Positions 1 through 6,016 of a DNA stretch of 11,630 nt are shown here, in pieces. The notes under the pieces were generated by a model. It saw nothing but the letters and a program-made list of their open reading frames with translations. It made no database searches and was not told the DNA's origin. A program made the translations under genes and the position numbers. The stretch's first letter is position 1. Every line of letters begins with the position of its first letter. Location of the stretch: positions 1-11,630 of the forward strand of contig CAMDZX010000046.1 of assembly GCA_945910925.1 (NCBI GenBank). Direction: 5' to 3'. The stretch is from an uncultured bacterium. GTDB lineage: Bacteria > Cyanobacteriota > Vampirovibrionia > Gastranaerophilales > Gastranaerophilaceae.

Positions 1-35
1 CGTTCGTCCTGAGCCAGGATCAAACTCTCCATTGT
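1..35 (-). rRNA. rrs: 16S ribosomal RNA, 5' end only (partial)
   Basis: Read on the minus strand, positions 28 to 1 give the near-universal 16S start (AGAGTTTGATCCTGGCTCAG followed by GACGAACG). Aligning this with E. coli numbering, where AGAGTTTG begins at nucleotide 8, puts the mature 5' end near position 35. Only about the first 35 nucleotides lie in the window; the rest of the rRNA operon lies beyond position 1. The mature end is an estimate, because the processing site cannot be read directly. Confidence 0.97.
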
Positions 36-296
36 CAGAAAGTTTATGTCCATCGTCTATCGAGGGCTAACTCGATAAACTGCTCGACGTTAAATTAATT
101 GAGTAAAATACTCATTTGCGTTGTCTGTCATTTTTAATGAATCAACAAGTATATTAGTCGTTTTCAGCTATTCTATTTTCAATGTTCAACTAAACATCTC
201 TTTTGTTTTTGAGGTCACTAAATAATCCCCAGTTGGCTAGTGTCTCAAAATCCGATTTTCTCGGTTGGCTAATTGGCTCTTTGAACCAGCGCCTTT
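36..296 (-). other. 16S rRNA leader region
   Basis: This non-coding stretch lies between the best rRNA promoter candidate and the 16S 5' end, so it should be the transcribed leader. It has small hairpins at 59-76 (ATCGAG/CTCGAT, 6-nt loop) and 100-114 (TGAGTA/TACTCA, 3-nt loop). The first is close enough to the mature end to help in processing. The octamer GTTGGCTA occurs at 232-239 and 264-271, and TTGGCT again at 274-279. No plausible gene was seen on either strand. The processing role is inferred. Confidence 0.6.
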
Positions 297-327
297 ATTA
301 TCTTATTCCTTAATTTTTTTTTGTCAA
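297..327 (-). promoter_or_regulatory. candidate rRNA operon promoter
   Basis: On the minus strand a perfect -35 box TTGACA (322-327) is followed by an A-tract. The -10 is either TAAGAT (300-305, 16-bp spacer) or GATAAT (297-302, 19-bp spacer). Transcription would start about 260 nt before the 16S gene, a normal leader length. This is the best sigma70-type match upstream of the rRNA gene, but the -10 choice is uncertain. Confidence 0.6.
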
Positions 328-457
328 GCAATTGTTTTATATTTTATTTACAATTCTTAATCTTGACTTTTCCTTAAAGATTCGGCTGTGTTTATCTTTT
401 TAAAGTTCGTCGGTGCCTTTTGTTTTGGTATCCCTCTGTGTCCCAGGCACATTACTA

Positions 458-485
458 ATAGTATTACATCAATTTTAAATTGCAA
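458..485 (-). promoter_or_regulatory. candidate second upstream promoter, minus strand
   Basis: On the minus strand TTGCAA (480-485) and TACTAT (458-463) are separated by 16 bp. A start near 451 would place a stem (413-418 with 445-450, GTGCCT/AGGCAC, 26-nt loop) at the very 5' end of the transcript. It could be a distal rRNA promoter or drive a short RNA. A further isolated TATAAT lies on the same strand at 538-543. The evidence is limited to these matches. Confidence 0.3.
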
Positions 486-617
486 CCATTTATTTTTAAA
501 AACATTTGCACAAATACAAAAATCAAGCTATTACTGAATTATACACATTCACAAAACTTAACATAACCAAAAATCTTAACTAATCAATATACCGCTTTTG
601 CATGCTCTGTGCATGTT

Positions 618-648
618 TTGACTGTCAATACCCCCATGACTTTATAAA
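618..648 (+). promoter_or_regulatory. candidate promoter of the diguanylate cyclase gene
   Basis: TTGACT at 618-623 is followed either by TTTATA at 641-646 (17-bp spacer) or by TATAAA at 643-648 (19 bp). Transcription would start near 655, about 30 nt before the ATG at 686. A small hairpin (CATGC/GCATG, 601-615) lies just upstream. No c-di-GMP riboswitch core was recognised between here and the gene. Confidence 0.5.
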
Positions 649-685
649 ATTTTTCATTATAAATCATAATAAGGGTGTGTATTTT

Positions 686-1654
686 ATGATGAACTATACA
701 AAAAATAACAACTATATCAATATAATTAACGAATTTAGAAGTTTGATTGACTTCATCAATTATCATGACGTGCTTATTGAAAAAATGTTCCAAATATTAG
801 AAGAACATTTTGTATTTGATGCAGCCGGCATATTTTTCAACACACCTGACAATATGGAAACAAACGTATTAGAACTGTATTTAAAAAACATTTCAATCAA
901 TACGCAAGCTATTGAAGAAAAATTCTTCAATAACATGTCAGAATTTAAGCAAATAATAAAAAAAGCAATTAAGCCACATTATCAAAAACGTAATGAAAGT
1001 AATATTATTCTGAATAACGAACTCATTTTGCCATTTATGTACAACGGCAAACTTCTTGGCGGACTGTGTATTTTTTCACAAGATGACATGCTTAAAGAAA
1101 ATATTGATACATTTAATTTTATAATCAGCGAATTTTTGTCTATATATAAATTAAAATACATTTATATAGAACAGGTTTATAAATCATGTGTTGATTCTCT
1201 AACAGGACTTTATAACAGGCATCAGTTTGATATCGGACTTGAACAGGAATTCAACAGAGCGCAAAGATACAAAACACCATTTTCTGTTGCGATGATTGAT
1301 ATTGATTATTTTAAAAATATTAATGACACCTTAGGGCATCAATTTGGAGATTATGTATTGGAAGAAATTTCGACAATCACGCAACATGCCTTTCGCAAGA
1401 CAGATATAATCTATCGTTACGGCGGAGAAGAAATTGTAATAATCATGCCGGAAACAGATTCGGAGCATGCTTATTTACCTCTGGAAAGATTGAGAGAAAA
1501 AATCAGCAGGCATGATTTTAGAGGGCAAAATGTTACGGTGAGTATCGGAATTGGCGATTATCAGGAAAACCTATCGGCAAAAGATATTCTTAAACAAGCC
1601 GACAACATGTTATATAAAGCAAAAAACAATGGCAGAAACAGGGTTGTAAAATAA
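686..1654 (+). CDS. diguanylate cyclase with N-terminal GAF-like domain
   Basis: Predicted GGDEF enzyme making c-di-GMP from two GTP. The 322-residue product has a C-terminal GGDEF domain (about 165-322) with the opening motif DSLTGLYNR (170-178), the metal-binding segment MIDIDYFK (D205), and the active-site loop GGEE (246-249). An intact inhibitory I-site RKTD (237-240) lies five residues before that loop, so product feedback is expected. Residues about 20-160 look like a GAF-type sensor; no membrane segment or signal peptide is visible, so it is probably cytosolic. The ATG at 686 was chosen because AAGGGTG (671-677) lies 8 nt before it; a longer frame from 602 lacks a ribosome binding site and would start inside the promoter. 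It is divergent from the rRNA operon. The sensor's ligand is unknown. Confidence 0.92.
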   Translation: MMNYTKNNNYINIINEFRSLIDFINYHDVLIEKMFQILEEHFVFDAAGIFFNTPDNMETNVLELYLKNISINTQAIEEKFFNNMSEFKQIIKKAIKPHYQKRNESNIILNNELILPFMYNGKLLGGLCIFSQDDMLKENIDTFNFIISEFLSIYKLKYIYIEQVYKSCVDSLTGLYNRHQFDIGLEQEFNRAQRYKTPFSVAMIDIDYFKNINDTLGHQFGDYVLEEISTITQHAFRKTDIIYRYGGEEIVIIMPETDSEHAYLPLERLREKISRHDFRGQNVTVSIGIGDYQENLSAKDILKQADNMLYKAKNNGRNRVVK

Positions 1655-1668
1655 GAAATAAAAATATT

Positions 1669-1691
1669 GTTGGGGTAGAAGAAACCCCAAC
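1669..1691. terminator. hairpin terminator between convergent genes
   Basis: GTTGGGGT (1669-1676) pairs with ACCCCAAC (1684-1691), an 8-bp GC-rich stem with a 7-nt loop, 14 nt after the diguanylate cyclase stop. The T-rich tail is better on the minus strand (AATATTTTTATTT) than on the plus strand (TTAATATTCT), so it may serve both genes and mainly the minus-strand one. Confidence 0.6.
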
Positions 1692-1716
1692 TTAATATTC
1701 TAAAAAATCCTAATTC

Positions 1717-1738
1717 TGTCAGCTTAGCAAAGCTGACA
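1717..1738. terminator. second hairpin between convergent genes
   Basis: TGTCAGCTT (1717-1725) pairs perfectly with AAGCTGACA (1730-1738) around a 4-nt loop. It begins 6 nt beyond the stop codon of the minus-strand gene. T-runs on both strands are displaced by about 10 nt, so termination may be weak. It could instead be a 3' protecting stem acting with the neighbouring hairpin. Confidence 0.45.
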
Positions 1739-1744
1739 AACTTA

Positions 1745-2242
1745 CTACTTTTTAACGTCCAATATTGGTTGTTCCGGTTCTGCCGCAAGTTTTGCACGCT
1801 TAACATCACGTCTGTGATTTGTATATAAACATGCTCCATATCCCAAAGCAGCACCAATTATCCCTACAGCCAATCCATATTTTTTATTTTTTGCAATTTT
1901 TTTAGATGTTCTTTCAATATAATCTTTTTTCTTGTTAATAAGTTCAACATCAGGTTTATTGCTTGATTGCAATGTATCTAAATCTAACTTCGTTTTTGCA
2001 ATGTCAGACATTAGACTCGGAATTTGCCCCCAATAAGCAGCAGCACATTGTGCAGCCGTACCAAAAGTAATTATTGACTTTAGGAACCAACCCATATTTT
2101 TACGGACTTTTTTACCATTCTTTCTATAAGTTTTATTGCTTGGAGGCAAAGTACTTTCTTGCACATTATTTACAGGGTTCTTTTCCGCATTCGCTTTAAA
2201 CTGAGGTTGAGAATGATTTACATTAGACACAATTCCTAGCAT
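1745..2242 (-). CDS. hypothetical two-helix membrane protein
   Basis: Unrecognised 165-residue protein. It has a polar N-terminus (1-50) containing QPQFKAN (12-18), a hydrophobic segment at about 51-71, a charged, probably helical or coiled stretch (about 80-120), a second hydrophobic segment (about 122-140, glycine-rich) and a basic-acidic tail. Both ends would therefore lie on the same side of the membrane. The start is well supported: on the minus strand GAAGGAAGG (2249-2257) lies 6 nt before the ATG. The long upstream region carries a candidate promoter and short tandem repeats. The QPQFKAN-type segment resembles N-termini of hypothetical proteins from Gastranaerophilales; that is recollection, not a search result. 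No function is proposed. Confidence 0.75.
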   Translation of the reverse strand: MLGIVSNVNHSQPQFKANAEKNPVNNVQESTLPPSNKTYRKNGKKVRKNMGWFLKSIITFGTAAQCAAAYWGQIPSLMSDIAKTKLDLDTLQSSNKPDVELINKKKDYIERTSKKIAKNKKYGLAVGIIGAALGYGACLYTNHRRDVKRAKLAAEPEQPILDVKK

Positions 2243-2320
2243 AATTGACCTTCCTTCTTTATAAAGTACCTACACATATATAAAAACAAAAAATAATATA
2301 AATTTGCTCCGCCCCGTCCC

Positions 2321-2342
2321 ATCACATCATATCATATCATAT
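2321..2342. repeat. ATCAT pentanucleotide tandem repeat
   Basis: ATCAC followed by three ATCAT units and a partial AT, period 5. Just before it lies an unusually GC-rich run (2306-2320, GCTCCGCCCCGTCCC) in otherwise AT-rich DNA. Both would fall in the 5' untranslated region of the minus-strand membrane protein gene if the promoter call at 2348-2376 is right. Confidence 0.7.
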
Positions 2343-2347
2343 AGGGT

Positions 2348-2376
2348 ATTATAACTGGACTTGAGAGGTATTAAAA
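2348..2376 (-). promoter_or_regulatory. candidate promoter of the two-helix membrane protein
   Basis: A perfect minus-strand TATAAT lies at 2348-2353. A weak -35 (TTTTAA, 2371-2376) sits 17 bp upstream. Transcription would start near 2341, giving a leader of about 100 nt that includes the ATCAT repeat and the GC-rich run. Confidence 0.35.
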
Positions 2377-2412
2377 CTTATATTTACATTTTGTTACAAT
2401 ATTACGAGATGT

Positions 2413-2444
2413 TACTAAGTGACTAAGTAAATGAGTTACTGAGT
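2413..2444. repeat. four degenerate 8-bp tandem units
   Basis: The units read TACTAAGT, GACTAAGT, AAATGAGT and TACTGAGT in direct tandem with exact 8-bp spacing. They lie about 40-70 bp upstream of the candidate -35 at 2371-2376. Direct-repeat arrays here can be activator sites, but no regulator can be named. Between this array and the nucleotidyltransferase stop (2445-2562) nothing further was recognised apart from a short AGTTCAGTTCAG repeat at about 2507-2518. Confidence 0.55.
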
Positions 2445-2562
2445 TATTATTTCTTACATCCCTTCCCCATTCTCTCACACTGCGGTCACGAATAATTTTA
2501 CAAAAAGTTCAGTTCAGTAGGTCAGATATAGTCTTAAAATTAAGTCATTATCCAACTTGTTT

Positions 2563-2862
2563 TTACTCGACTATAACTAAATCTTCTTGTATCAGATTAT
2601 AAAAATATTCATCCATTGAATTTCTTAATGAAAGATTTACGATAAACGGCAACTTCATCGACTCTCCGAATTCATATTTCGGCTTAGACAAAATTTCACG
2701 CGGCATATTACCTTCTACAAGAATATCTAAGTCTGACAAAGCAGAAAAATTTCCTTTAACACGTGAACCATAATAATAAAAAGTATAATCCTTTTTATAT
2801 GGTGCAAGAATATTTTCAACAGCTTGCTGCTCATCTTGTGTCATACCTTTAATTATTTTCAT
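2563..2862 (-). CDS. MNT-type nucleotidyltransferase (antitoxin-like), possibly inactive
   Basis: Small nucleotidyltransferase of the HI0073/MNT group, 99 residues, about the usual length. The signature G32-S33 followed by S43-D44-L45-D46 is the GSx10DxD metal- and nucleotide-binding motif. The third acidic residue normally sits in a 'PFxVDL' strand; here the strand reads PFIVNL with N76 in place of Asp, one base from GAT. It overlaps the upstream partner gene by 14 bp, so translation is probably coupled. In characterised HEPN/MNT modules such a protein modifies (for example AMPylates) its HEPN partner. The replaced residue suggests weak or lost catalysis, though simple binding could remain. 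Family assignment is strong; activity is uncertain. Confidence 0.88.
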   Translation of the reverse strand: MKIIKGMTQDEQQAVENILAPYKKDYTFYYYGSRVKGNFSALSDLDILVEGNMPREILSKPKYEFGESMKLPFIVNLSLRNSMDEYFYNLIQEDLVIVE

Positions 2863-3268
2863 TTATTGTTTGCTCAAAACATGTAACGAAATACTTAACA
2901 TCTTCTAAAAATGTTTGCAAAACCGTAAGCACAAACTGAGCTTTGTTAAAATTGTACTCATGAGAAGTATTATTTCCGGCTTCATTATATTCCACCCATT
3001 TTGTCCAATCTTTTATTAATCCGTAACCTTGAATATATCTAAAAATATTCTTCATTGTAAGCTCTTGTTCTGATTTATTAAAAAATTGCTTGAGATATTT
3101 TTTCATTATTTTCCAAGATAATTCATAAGTATACTCAAACCTTTGGATACACGAATCCGCATACATATTCTTAATGGGCTGCTCAACATCAGTATTATAA
3201 TAATTAATTGCTTCCTCAAGCGTTATTATAGCGTTTTTAATATTGGTTAAATCAAGTGTATCATTCAT
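2849..3268 (-). CDS. HEPN-like nucleotidyltransferase substrate-binding protein (HI0074 type)
   Basis: All-helical partner of the nucleotidyltransferase gene that follows it, 139 residues, typical for the HI0074 family. Family hallmarks are QRFEYTYELSWKIMKKYL (42-59) and the C-terminal segment NNTSHEYN (99-106). Relatives carry Arg-Asn-x-Thr-Ser-His, the RX4H element of HEPN RNases; here G98 replaces the Arg (GGA instead of an Arg codon such as AGA) and H103 is kept. Toxin activity is therefore doubtful. The ATG at 3268 has no visible Shine-Dalgarno sequence. Candidate minus-strand promoter elements are TATAAT at 3313-3318 (poor -35) or GTGACA (3298-3303) with CATATT (3274-3279), which would give an almost leaderless mRNA. 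The gene is first of the pair, as in HEPN/MNT modules. Confidence 0.87.
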   Translation of the reverse strand: MNDTLDLTNIKNAIITLEEAINYYNTDVEQPIKNMYADSCIQRFEYTYELSWKIMKKYLKQFFNKSEQELTMKNIFRYIQGYGLIKDWTKWVEYNEAGNNTSHEYNFNKAQFVLTVLQTFLEDVKYFVTCFEQTINENN

Positions 3269-3457
3269 AGATAAATATGAACATACTAAGCAAAATCTGT
3301 CACTATAGAGATATTATATTAAAATCAAATTACTCCAATATCAAAACAAGTGTACAAAAGGCTCTATTTCAATTTGTATCAATATTTAATCAACATGTTA
3401 TAAATCCCGAAACATGTGGAATATATATAACAGATGCAATATTAAGAGGTGTACAAT

Positions 3458-3550
3458 ATGGTAGATTTATTACTTTTCGCATTAGTATTTTACGTTTCAA
3501 TCATAATGTTACCAAGCATTATGGAAACTAAAAAGACTCAACACAGCTAG
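3458..3550 (+). CDS. small single-helix membrane peptide (30 aa), hypothetical
   Basis: An ORF of 30 codons. It has a strong ribosome binding site, AAGAGGTG (3444-3451), 6 nt before the ATG. The product begins MVDLLLFALVFYVSIIMLPS, one likely transmembrane helix (about 3-21), and ends in a short polar, basic tail (METKKTQHS). A plausible promoter is TTGTAT with TTATAA 18 bp downstream (about 3378-3407). The stop codon lies 1 bp from the convergent tdk stop, leaving no room for a terminator. Size and architecture recall membrane-acting small proteins, including type I toxins, but no antisense RNA was identified. It could also be a chance ORF. Confidence 0.5.
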   Translation: MVDLLLFALVFYVSIIMLPSIMETKKTQHS

Positions 3551-3551
3551 A

Positions 3552-4172
3552 CTATTTATGTATAAAGTTTAAAATTTTTAAATTATTACGAGGTTTGCCT
3601 GCGTTTTTGTCAGGAAGTTCATAACACTTAACGCATCTTGCTTCGTACGTTTCATCCCCGCCTATCATTATAAGAGGTGAACTTTTATCTGCTGGTTCAC
3701 CGTTTATTAAGCGCTGGGTTCTTGATGCGTGTTCACATCCGCACTTCATACAAACTGCTTCCAGTTTATCAACTTTTGTTGCAATACACATTAACTGGGG
3801 CATTGCACCAAACGGTTCAGATTTGAAATCCAATTCCAAACCTGTTCCGATAACTTTTTTACCCTCTTTCATAAGAGTAGAAATAACTCTTACAATGTTT
3901 GAATCAAAAAATTGAAGTTCATCTATTGCAATAACTTCATCCTCCGGTTTTACATTCTGCACAATCTGAATAGAATGTTCAACCTTTATCGCATCTGTCC
4001 ATAAACCGTTACGTGACTCTATATAATCACCGTTTGAACGTGTATCAATTTTAGGGGAAAACACTTTTATTTTTTGTTTTGCAATAACACACCGACGAAT
4101 CCTACGTAGCAACTCCTCAGTCTTACCGCAACTCATTGGTCCTGTTATTAATTCAAATGTGTATCCCCTCAT
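3552..4172 (-). CDS. tdk: thymidine kinase, type II
   Basis: Phosphorylates thymidine to dTMP with ATP in pyrimidine salvage; cytosolic, usually a tetramer. The 206-residue length is typical. The P-loop is GPMSCGKT (11-18). The Walker B/catalytic segment IAIDELQFFD (81-90) contains the expected D84-E85. The structural zinc site is complete, with C141-x2-C144 and C180-x2-C183. The lasso loop MIGGDETYEARC (169-180) that closes over thymidine is present. The ATG at 4172 follows GGGGA with 4-5 nt spacing on the minus strand. The gene has its own strong promoter (4218-4246), so it can be expressed apart from the nuclease gene upstream. All key residues are intact. Confidence 0.97.
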   Translation of the reverse strand: MRGYTFELITGPMSCGKTEELLRRIRRCVIAKQKIKVFSPKIDTRSNGDYIESRNGLWTDAIKVEHSIQIVQNVKPEDEVIAIDELQFFDSNIVRVISTLMKEGKKVIGTGLELDFKSEPFGAMPQLMCIATKVDKLEAVCMKCGCEHASRTQRLINGEPADKSSPLIMIGGDETYEARCVKCYELPDKNAGKPRNNLKILNFIHK

Positions 4173-4217
4173 AATATCCCCAAATCTTCTCCCAAGATTG
4201 TATTTTTTACACTTTTT

Positions 4218-4246
4218 ATTGTATTAAAGAGAATATGAAAGGTCAA
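4218..4246 (-). promoter_or_regulatory. tdk promoter
   Basis: On the minus strand TTGACC (4241-4246) and TACAAT (4218-4223) are separated by exactly 17 bp, a near-consensus sigma70-type promoter. The predicted start near 4211 gives a leader of about 39 nt. It lies in the 88-bp gap between the nuclease stop and the tdk start. Confidence 0.75.
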
Positions 4247-4260
4247 ATATCTTAATAAAA

Positions 4261-4890
4261 CTAAACACATATTTTAGAATACGGACAAAGTTTGCAAAGT
4301 TCTGTTCTTTTTATTGCGGGTTCGTGCAAGCGTTTTATATCTTCTATAATGCGTGTAACTTTTTCTTCGTATTCCTTTTTAAGAATTTCCGTAAACTTTA
4401 TATTCCTCACATCACCGGTTTTTACACTAATATATGTAAAATTAAGCGAATTATATTCGGAAGGCAAAAGTTTATCGCAACACAAAAGATAAACAATTGT
4501 TTGAAAATTTTCTTCAGGATTTTTAGGAATTTGTCCTGTTTTGTAATCCAGAATAAAGTAGTCATTATTATCATTTTTAACCAAAGCATCAAGCCTGCCG
4601 CCTATCCAGGAACCTGCGATTTGAGCGGCAACAGTAGATTCCACACGTACTGTTTTTAGGTTAAAATATTCGGATTTAACAAGAATATCCCACATCAAGC
4701 GTTCTTTCTCCGAAAGCTCAAACATGGAAATATCTTGACCTTTTAAATAATATGCCGCAATCGCATGAATATTCTTCCCGACCAAAAATGTATTTTCCAA
4801 AACAGGTGCTTGAATGTTCCTGACATACTTAAAAAAGTATTTTACAGGACATTCGTGAAATGTATTAAGCATTTGCGGTGAAAAAATCAT
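4261..4890 (-). CDS. small Fe-S PD-(D/E)XK nuclease (RecB/AddB/Cas4-like)
   Basis: A 209-residue stand-alone nuclease of the PDDEXK_1 type. The motifs are H42, E84, D101 in GGRLDALVK, then D115-x-K117 in ILDYKTGQ, matching the RecB-family catalytic order. Four cysteines fit a 4Fe-4S cluster as in AddB and Cas4: C14 near the N-terminus, in 'TFHECPVKYFF', and C199-x2-C202-x5-C208 at the extreme C-terminus. Such domains are exonucleases in recombination (AddB) or CRISPR adaptation (Cas4). No helicase or cas gene is nearby here, so the role is open; DNA repair is a guess. The start lies 4 nt after the upstream kinase stop and has no clear Shine-Dalgarno sequence, suggesting translational coupling. 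Confidence 0.85.
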   Translation of the reverse strand: MIFSPQMLNTFHECPVKYFFKYVRNIQAPVLENTFLVGKNIHAIAAYYLKGQDISMFELSEKERLMWDILVKSEYFNLKTVRVESTVAAQIAGSWIGGRLDALVKNDNNDYFILDYKTGQIPKNPEENFQTIVYLLCCDKLLPSEYNSLNFTYISVKTGDVRNIKFTEILKKEYEEKVTRIIEDIKRLHEPAIKRTELCKLCPYSKICV

Positions 4891-4894
4891 AAAT

Positions 4895-5941
4895 CTACAA
4901 CTTTATATATGAATACTGCGGATGTTTTTCAAGAAGATGTTTTATCTCTGAAAACGAAATCAACCCTTCTGTTGCCCCAAACTTAGAAACAACCGAGCTT
5001 GATTCCACAGAGGCATACATAAGAGATTTTCCGATATCACATCCTGTTTCCTTCATTGCAGCAAAAAAGGTTGAAGCAAAAGCATCACCTGCCCCCAAAG
5101 TTGAAACAACAGGAGAATCAAAAACAGGACAAACGTAAAAATCTCTGCCATCATAGGCATAAGCACCATGCCCGCCATCCGTTATTACAACCACCTGATG
5201 AGGATTAACCTTCAACTTATACAACATTTCTTTAACATCAGGGTGAATAAGTTCTTCCGAATAATGAATGTTTTTTGTATCAGGTCTTACTTTAATCCCG
5301 CTTGACAATGATGCTTCCTCTTTGTTCATAACTACAATATCCGCAATTCCCAGAATATGCTTCAGGTATTCAAACCCCTGTTTGATGCTGGTTGTTCCGG
5401 CATTGAAACAAACCTTGATATTGTTTTCTTTTGCAAAATCTACCAACGGTTCGAGAACTTTGTTAGACTCTCCGTTCAATGGCGCTATATAAAGCCAGTC
5501 CGTATCTTTTAATTTATCAAAAGGAATGTCTTCAAGCTTTATTTGAGCATTTGCTCCCCGATTCGCAAGTACGGTTCTATCTCCCTGAAAACTAACCAAA
5601 ATAATTGAGAACCCTGTACTGAGTGACTTATCCTGTACCATACAATCTGTTTTTACATTGGTACCTTCAAAACTTTCCATAATACCGCGCGAATAAATAT
5701 CATCTCCAACTTTAAATATTGCGGTTGTATCAAACCCGAGATTTGCAAAATTCATTGCGGTATTAACTCCTCCGCCTCCGACTTGTGAGGTAAAGTGTGA
5801 CATATCAAGTTTTGCACCATAAGGATAACTCATATAACTGGATGCACTGTCATTCCGACACACCGAAACAATATTTGCGGAATCACATTCCACAAATACA
5901 TCCATCGTAGCGCTGCCAATAGTAAAAACCTTCTCGCCCAT
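4895..5941 (-). CDS. PfkB/ribokinase-family sugar or nucleoside kinase
   Basis: Predicted ATP-dependent kinase of the PfkB family, 348 residues. The N-terminus has D14 (substrate contact) in TIGSATMDVFV and the glycine-rich GGGGVNTAMNFANLGF (55-70). The C-terminal signature STLGAGDAFAS (280-290) carries the catalytic base D286 and the anion hole GAGD. N206-KEEA matches the phosphate/metal motif. The substrate cannot be read from sequence; ribose, deoxyribose, fructose phosphate or a nucleoside are possible. Nearby tdk and deoC make a nucleoside-related role attractive but unproven. The ATG at 5941 was preferred over an upstream in-frame GTG (5983) because AAGAGAG lies 5 nt before it and the GTG falls within a palindrome. 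The nuclease gene follows after 4 nt. Confidence 0.9.
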   Translation of the reverse strand: MGEKVFTIGSATMDVFVECDSANIVSVCRNDSASSYMSYPYGAKLDMSHFTSQVGGGGVNTAMNFANLGFDTTAIFKVGDDIYSRGIMESFEGTNVKTDCMVQDKSLSTGFSIILVSFQGDRTVLANRGANAQIKLEDIPFDKLKDTDWLYIAPLNGESNKVLEPLVDFAKENNIKVCFNAGTTSIKQGFEYLKHILGIADIVVMNKEEASLSSGIKVRPDTKNIHYSEELIHPDVKEMLYKLKVNPHQVVVITDGGHGAYAYDGRDFYVCPVFDSPVVSTLGAGDAFASTFFAAMKETGCDIGKSLMYASVESSSVVSKFGATEGLISFSEIKHLLEKHPQYSYIKL

Positions 5942-5959
5942 AAAAACTCTCTTTCTCAA

Positions 5960-5988
5960 CAAATATGCCCTTTTAAAGGGCACATCAA
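5960..5988 (-). promoter_or_regulatory. candidate kinase promoter with palindromic spacer, or terminator hairpin
   Basis: A perfect 17-nt inverted repeat, TGCCCTTTTAAAGGGCA (5966-5982), lies between the small protein gene and the kinase gene. On the minus strand it is exactly the 17-bp spacer between TTGATG (5983-5988) and TATTTG (5960-5965). It could be a promoter whose spacer is an operator, or a weak terminator hairpin for the gene upstream (tail ATATTTGTT). The leader before the kinase ATG would be only about 12 nt. Confidence 0.4.
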
Positions 5989-6016
5989 AAACTAATCTTT
6001 TAAACCAATTATATTA

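Noticed and set aside
275..290. boxA-like GGCTCTTTGAACC near the rRNA leader
   Set aside because: It reads on the plus strand, opposite to rRNA transcription, so it cannot be an antitermination boxA for this operon.
618..685. c-di-GMP riboswitch before the diguanylate cyclase
   Set aside because: Considered because of the gene's product, but none of the conserved class I or II core segments are present.
584..793. 69-codon minus-strand ORF
   Set aside because: Antisense to the promoter and start of the diguanylate cyclase gene, with no RBS or family resemblance.
1696..1710. TATTCTAAAAAATCC, identical to 8312-8326
   Set aside because: A 15-bp match in AT-rich DNA of this length is not far from chance; the two contexts (between hairpins, and before a -10 box) have nothing in common.
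2413..2444. CRISPR-like array
   Set aside because: Units are only 8 bp, contiguous and degenerate, with no spacers or cas genes; the Cas4-like nuclease at 4261-4890 is not near it in any cas context.
3277..3531. 84-codon plus-strand ORF divergent from the HEPN-like gene
   Set aside because: No ribosome binding site, start only 8 bp from the opposite start codon, no recognisable features, and it overlaps the better-supported 30-codon ORF in another frame.
4324..4659. 111-codon plus-strand ORF
   Set aside because: Antisense shadow of the nuclease gene, whose motifs are unambiguous.
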